Below, piece after piece: positions 6,696 to 9,292 of a DNA stretch of 9,292 nucleotides. Each line of letters begins with the position of its first letter. Within the stretch, counting starts at the first letter, position 1. The DNA lies in NCBI GenBank assembly GCA_048527645.1, contig DBGFNI010000022.1, positions 1 to 9,292 of the forward strand, read 5' to 3'. The notes under the pieces are model-generated. The model saw only the letters and a list, made by a program, of their open reading frames with translations, did no database searches and was not told the origin of the DNA. This DNA comes from HGM12669 sp048527645. GTDB taxonomy: Bacteria; Bacillota; Clostridia; Oscillospirales; CAG-272. A program made the translations under genes and the position numbers.

Positions 6696-6945
6696 GGTGT
6701 GCTGCGGGAAAACCGGCGGTGCTTTGCGGCTTTCAGCGGGATACGTGGCTTTGGCGGTGCGGCGAAAGAGACTGTTTTTTTGAGTATGGGGTGCTGACAT
6801 CCCGGCGGCGGATGGCAAGGCAACGCCGGATAAGCAAATAATCGGCGGCTTACCGGGCTTTGGCGGCTTTGAAAGAAATAACGTGGGCGGGAAGGGAGAA
6901 TTTGTGAAAAACGGCGAAATTATGCGCTTTTCTTTGCGGAAAACA

Positions 6946-6974
6946 TTGACAAATTGTATCAATCTATGTATAAT
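6946..6974 (+). promoter_or_regulatory. Perfect consensus sigma-A promoter of the E2-E3 operon
   Basis: TTGACA (6946-6951), a 17-base spacer and TATAAT (6969-6974) match the vegetative consensus at all twelve positions. The transcript should begin near 6981, giving a leader of about 67 bases. The leader has only a small ATAGA/TCTAT hairpin (about 7000-7012) and no obvious operator or terminator, so expression may be strong and constitutive unless a repressor site lies over the promoter. Confidence 0.9.
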
Positions 6975-7032
6975 ATTTTGTTGGAGATCAATGTTTTGCA
7001 TAGAGTTTCTATTCAGAAAAATCCATAAACGC

Positions 7033-7040
7033 AAGGAGGA
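7033..7040 (+). promoter_or_regulatory. E2 ribosome binding site
   Basis: AAGGAGGA stands seven bases before ATG 7048 and is close to the ideal Shine-Dalgarno sequence. It selects this start over the in-frame upstream codons, including a GTG at 6904, which lie before the promoter and cannot be on the main transcript. Confidence 0.85.
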
Positions 7041-7047
7041 CTATCCA

Positions 7048-8307
7048 ATGGCAACAGCGGTTGTTATGCCGAAAGCCGGGATCACGGTGGAAACGTGTAT
7101 CATCAGCAAATGGCTCAAGCAGGTCGGCGATACCGTAAAGATCGGCGATGTACTGTTTACTTATGAGACGGACAAGGCGGCGTTTGAATGCGAGTCTACC
7201 GCGGAGGGGGAAATTCTTGAGATTTTCTTCCATGACGGAGACGAGGTTGAGGTGCTGGTGAATGTCTGCGCGGTGGGGACAAAGGGCGAGGATGTTTCCG
7301 CGCTGCGCCCCGCACAGAACGCGCAGGTGGAAGCTGCGGCTGAAAAGGAGCCGGCGGCACAGCCGCAATCCGCACCTGACGCAGGATCTGCCGCACCTGC
7401 AACAGCGACAGCAGCAGTGGCAAACGACGGCACGGCGGCAGTATCGCCCAGAGCCAAAAATCTGGCGCGGCGCGCCGGTGTGGATCCTGCCATGGCGGCG
7501 GGGAGCGGCCCCTACGGACGCGTGATCGAACGGGATATCCGGCGCCTGATGGAGGAGCAGCCCGTACGCGCTGAGGCTGCTGCGGCACCTGCGGCAACGG
7601 CGGCGGACAGCGCGGCATACACCGACGAGAAGTTTTCCGGTATTCGCCGTGCGATTGCGAAGTCCATGACGGCATCGCTGTCCGAGATTCCGCAGCTGAC
7701 GCATCATCACAGCTTCGATGCGACACAGATTCTGGCATACCGCAAGCTGCTCAAGGGCGCGCAGGACGAGTTGGCGGGCGTCACGCTCGGCGACATTGTG
7801 CTGTATGCGGTTTCCCGCACGCTGCCGCAATATCCCGAACTGAACGCACATGTGGTGAACGGCGACACGCTGCGCAAATTCAAGCATGTCAATCTCGGCG
7901 TGGCGATCGACACGCCGCGCGGACTGATGGTGCCCACGGTTTTCGGTGCGGATGAAATGTCGCTGCTTGAAATTTCGCGCAAGGTGAAGGAGTTGGCTGC
8001 GCTGGCACGCGAGGGTTCCATTTCTCCCGATTTGCTGACCGGGGCGTCCTTCACAGTATCCAATCTGGGCAATCTGGGCGTGGAATCCTTCACTCCTGTG
8101 ATCAATCCTCCGCAGACAGGAATTTTGGGTGTATGCGCTGTCACGCAGCGCGTCAGAACCGGGTGCGACGGAGCACTTCAAGCATATCCGGCGATGGGTC
8201 TGTCTCTGACCTATGATCACCGTGCGTTGGACGGTTCTCCTGCTTCCCGCTTTATGAAGGACTTGTGTGATAATTTAGAGCATTTCACAATGCTTTTGGC
8301 GAAGTAA
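7048..8307 (+). CDS. Dihydrolipoyl acyltransferase (E2) of a 2-oxoacid or acetoin dehydrogenase complex
   Basis: E2 is the core of the complex: it takes the acyl group from E1 on a swinging lipoyl arm and passes it to coenzyme A. The 419 residues show the full order: one lipoyl domain (about 1-78) with the modified lysine K43 in ETDKA (40-44); an Ala/Pro-rich linker; a peripheral-subunit-binding domain (about 132-168, starting SPRAKNLARRAGVD at 133-146); a second linker (about 170-190); and the catalytic domain (about 193-419) with FTVSNLGNLG (335-344) and the active-site HRALDG (391-396: H391, D395). The start follows an ideal binding site below a perfect promoter, and E3 follows 23 bases after the stop. 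No E1 gene lies upstream, so the acyl substrate (pyruvate, branched-chain acid or acetoin-derived) is undecided and I give no symbol. Confidence 0.92.
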   Translation: MATAVVMPKAGITVETCIISKWLKQVGDTVKIGDVLFTYETDKAAFECESTAEGEILEIFFHDGDEVEVLVNVCAVGTKGEDVSALRPAQNAQVEAAAEKEPAAQPQSAPDAGSAAPATATAAVANDGTAAVSPRAKNLARRAGVDPAMAAGSGPYGRVIERDIRRLMEEQPVRAEAAAAPAATAADSAAYTDEKFSGIRRAIAKSMTASLSEIPQLTHHHSFDATQILAYRKLLKGAQDELAGVTLGDIVLYAVSRTLPQYPELNAHVVNGDTLRKFKHVNLGVAIDTPRGLMVPTVFGADEMSLLEISRKVKELAALAREGSISPDLLTGASFTVSNLGNLGVESFTPVINPPQTGILGVCAVTQRVRTGCDGALQAYPAMGLSLTYDHRALDGSPASRFMKDLCDNLEHFTMLLAK

Positions 8308-8330
8308 TCGGAAGGGGAGCATAGATAAAC

Positions 8331-9292
8331 ATGGAACTGTTTGATTTGTTGGTATTGGGCGGTGGCCCCGGCGGCTATCTTGCAGCGGAGCGCGCGGCAC
8401 AGAACGGATTGAAAACCGCGGTGTTTGAAGAAAGGGCGTTTGGCGGGGTGTGTCTCAATGAGGGATGTATTCCCACCAAGACCTTGCTCAACTCCGCAAA
8501 GCTCTACCGCCATGCGACGGAAAGCGAGAGCTTCGGTGTGAGCGTGGAGGGTGCAACCTTTCATATGGACAAGGTCATCGCACGCAAGGAGCGGGTGATC
8601 GGGACGCTGGTCGGTGGGGTGGAAGCCACGCTGAAGGGCGTGGGTGTCACCATGGTGCGCAAGACGGCGGTGATCGACGGTAAGGACGAAAACGGCAATT
8701 TCCGCTTGAAAACGGACACAGACACCTATCTCGGAAAGCGTCTGATTATTGCAACGGGGTCGGAGACCGCGGTTCCGCCGATTGAGGGGCTCAAGGAAGG
8801 CCTGAAGAGCGGATTTGTACAGACAAACCGTGAAATTCTGCAGATGCAAACGCTGCCCAAAACACTCGCGGTGATCGGCGGCGGCGTGATCGGCTTGGAA
8901 ATGGCTTGCTTTTTCGCCGGGGTCGGCGTGAAGGTGACCGTCATTGAAATGATGAATAAAATCGCCGGTGTGACAGATTCTGAAATCTGCGGCGTGCTGC
9001 AGGCAGAATATGAAAAGCGCGGCATGGAATTTTGCCTTGGGGCAAAGGTGCTGCGCGTGACAGATCACTCTGTGGTCTACGAAAAGGACGGAAAAACCGT
9101 TGAGGTGCCGTGCGAGACGGTGCTGCTCAGTGCCGGCCGCCGCGCAAGAAGCGCCGGCATCGGGCTGGAAACGCTGGGCGTTTATACCGAGCGGGGCGCA
9201 ATTGTCACCGACGAGAAGATGAATACGAATGTCGCCGGCGTATACGCTGTGGGCGACTGTAACGGAAAGAGCATGCTGGCGCACACGGCGTA
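8331..9292 (+). CDS. lpdA: Dihydrolipoyl dehydrogenase (E3), 3' end beyond the window
   Basis: E3 re-oxidises the dihydrolipoyl arm of E2 through FAD and passes electrons to NAD+. Here 320 complete codons are visible and the frame is still open at the window end; family members are usually about 450-480 residues. The FAD fingerprint GGGPGG (10-15), redox disulfide C41/C46 in GGVCLNEGCIPTK (38-50), the ATGS element (141-144), NAD-binding GGGVIG (183-188) and the second FAD motif VGDC (307-310) followed by MLAHTA (315-320) are all present. The missing part would hold the dimer interface and catalytic His-Glu pair. Unlike some clostridial E3 proteins it has no N-terminal lipoyl domain. The ATG is preceded by AGGGGAG at 8313-8319, 11 bases away. 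It is the second gene of the E2 operon. Confidence 0.93.
   Translation, partial: MELFDLLVLGGGPGGYLAAERAAQNGLKTAVFEERAFGGVCLNEGCIPTKTLLNSAKLYRHATESESFGVSVEGATFHMDKVIARKERVIGTLVGGVEATLKGVGVTMVRKTAVIDGKDENGNFRLKTDTDTYLGKRLIIATGSETAVPPIEGLKEGLKSGFVQTNREILQMQTLPKTLAVIGGGVIGLEMACFFAGVGVKVTVIEMMNKIAGVTDSEICGVLQAEYEKRGMEFCLGAKVLRVTDHSVVYEKDGKTVEVPCETVLLSAGRRARSAGIGLETLGVYTERGAIVTDEKMNTNVAGVYAVGDCNGKSMLAHTA

Larger units (their letters stand above)
6575..7047. other. Divergent intergenic region between holB and the E2-E3 operon
   Basis: These 473 bases hold the two divergent promoters, the leftward terminator and, between about 6700 and 6945, an unassigned GC-rich stretch. In that stretch GGCTTTGGCGG occurs twice in the same orientation (6748-6758 and 6857-6867). 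CCGGCG (6802-6807) can pair with CGCCGG (6824-6829), while the overlapping CCGGATAAGC (6826-6835) can instead pair, with one bulged A, with GCTTACCGG (6848-6856). Reading frames crossing it have no recognisable product, and I see no tRNA or known riboswitch core. Confidence 0.5.

Noticed and set aside
6802..6856. Possible riboswitch from two mutually exclusive hairpins
   Set aside because: The segment lies upstream of the E2 promoter, so it is not in the E2 leader, and I recognise no known riboswitch core. It is kept only as an unexplained structured stretch.
6687..7034. Leftward frame of 115 codons ending within the orphan terminator
   Set aside because: The composition is low in conserved features and rich in Pro and Lys, it spans both the E2 promoter and leader, and the stop falls in the terminator stem. 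No protein family is recognisable.
6883..7047. In-frame N-terminal extension of E2, including a GTG at 6904 with a nearby AAGGGAG
   Set aside because: The consensus promoter lies inside this extension, and the lipoyl domain starts right at ATG 7048 with an ideal ribosome binding site.
7009..8220. Leftward open frame of 403 codons
   Set aside because: It is antisense to the E2 gene, Arg/Cys-rich and without recognisable domains. It covers the E2 promoter leader and binding site.
8217..9284. Long leftward open frame of 355 codons
   Set aside because: It lies wholly opposite lpdA, whose FAD, disulfide and NAD motifs are unmistakable. The frame is rich in Cys, His and Arg with no family resemblance, as expected of an antisense shadow in GC-rich coding DNA.

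Overview
The window looks like ordinary chromosome from a Gram-positive anaerobe of the class Clostridia, most like the moderately high-GC gut Oscillospiraceae/Ruminococcaceae type; the family is an inference. Support comes from strong AGGAGG-type ribosome binding sites, consensus sigma-A promoters, the holB-ricT gene pair known from Bacillus-type genomes, a RicT-family protein with a long basic tail, and a Gram-positive style UppP. Most genes are GC-rich by eye, except one AT-rich block at about 1444-2625.

Layout: positions 1-6574 are read leftwards. The leftward series is holB (DNA polymerase III delta prime), ricT (PSP1-domain, cysteine-rich protein with a long disordered tail), rlmD (23S rRNA uracil-5 methyltransferase), an AT-rich GNAT acetyltransferase with a YoaP-type C-terminal domain, a YbaK/EbsC-type aminoacyl-tRNA deacylase, and uppP (undecaprenyl-diphosphatase), closed by a strong intrinsic terminator at 29-74. 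holB has its own near-consensus promoter (6605-6634), ricT follows 42 nt later, and rlmD overlaps the ricT end by 17 nt, so these three look like one operon. ybaK and uppP form a second tight pair with a 6-nt gap. The acetyltransferase sits alone between them and looks acquired.

Positions 6575-7047 are a divergent intergenic region. It holds the holB promoter, a leftward intrinsic terminator with no obvious client gene, repeated GGCTTTGGCGG motifs with overlapping hairpins, and a perfect TTGACA-17-TATAAT promoter facing right. That promoter drives a 2-oxoacid dehydrogenase-type operon: E2 dihydrolipoyl acyltransferase (7048-8307), then E3 dihydrolipoyl dehydrogenase (8331 to beyond the window end). 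No E1 gene is visible, so the 2-oxoacid or acetoin substrate cannot be assigned.

I found no CRISPR array, tRNA, rRNA, intact insertion sequence, phage module or defence system, and nothing clearly representing an undescribed system. The more interesting points are modest: the AT-rich YoaP-type gene, the unusually long RicT tail, the pairing of two proteins with Fe-S-type cysteine sets (RicT, RlmD), the orphan terminator and repeats upstream of holB, and the terminator placed directly before a probable ribosome binding site at the left edge.
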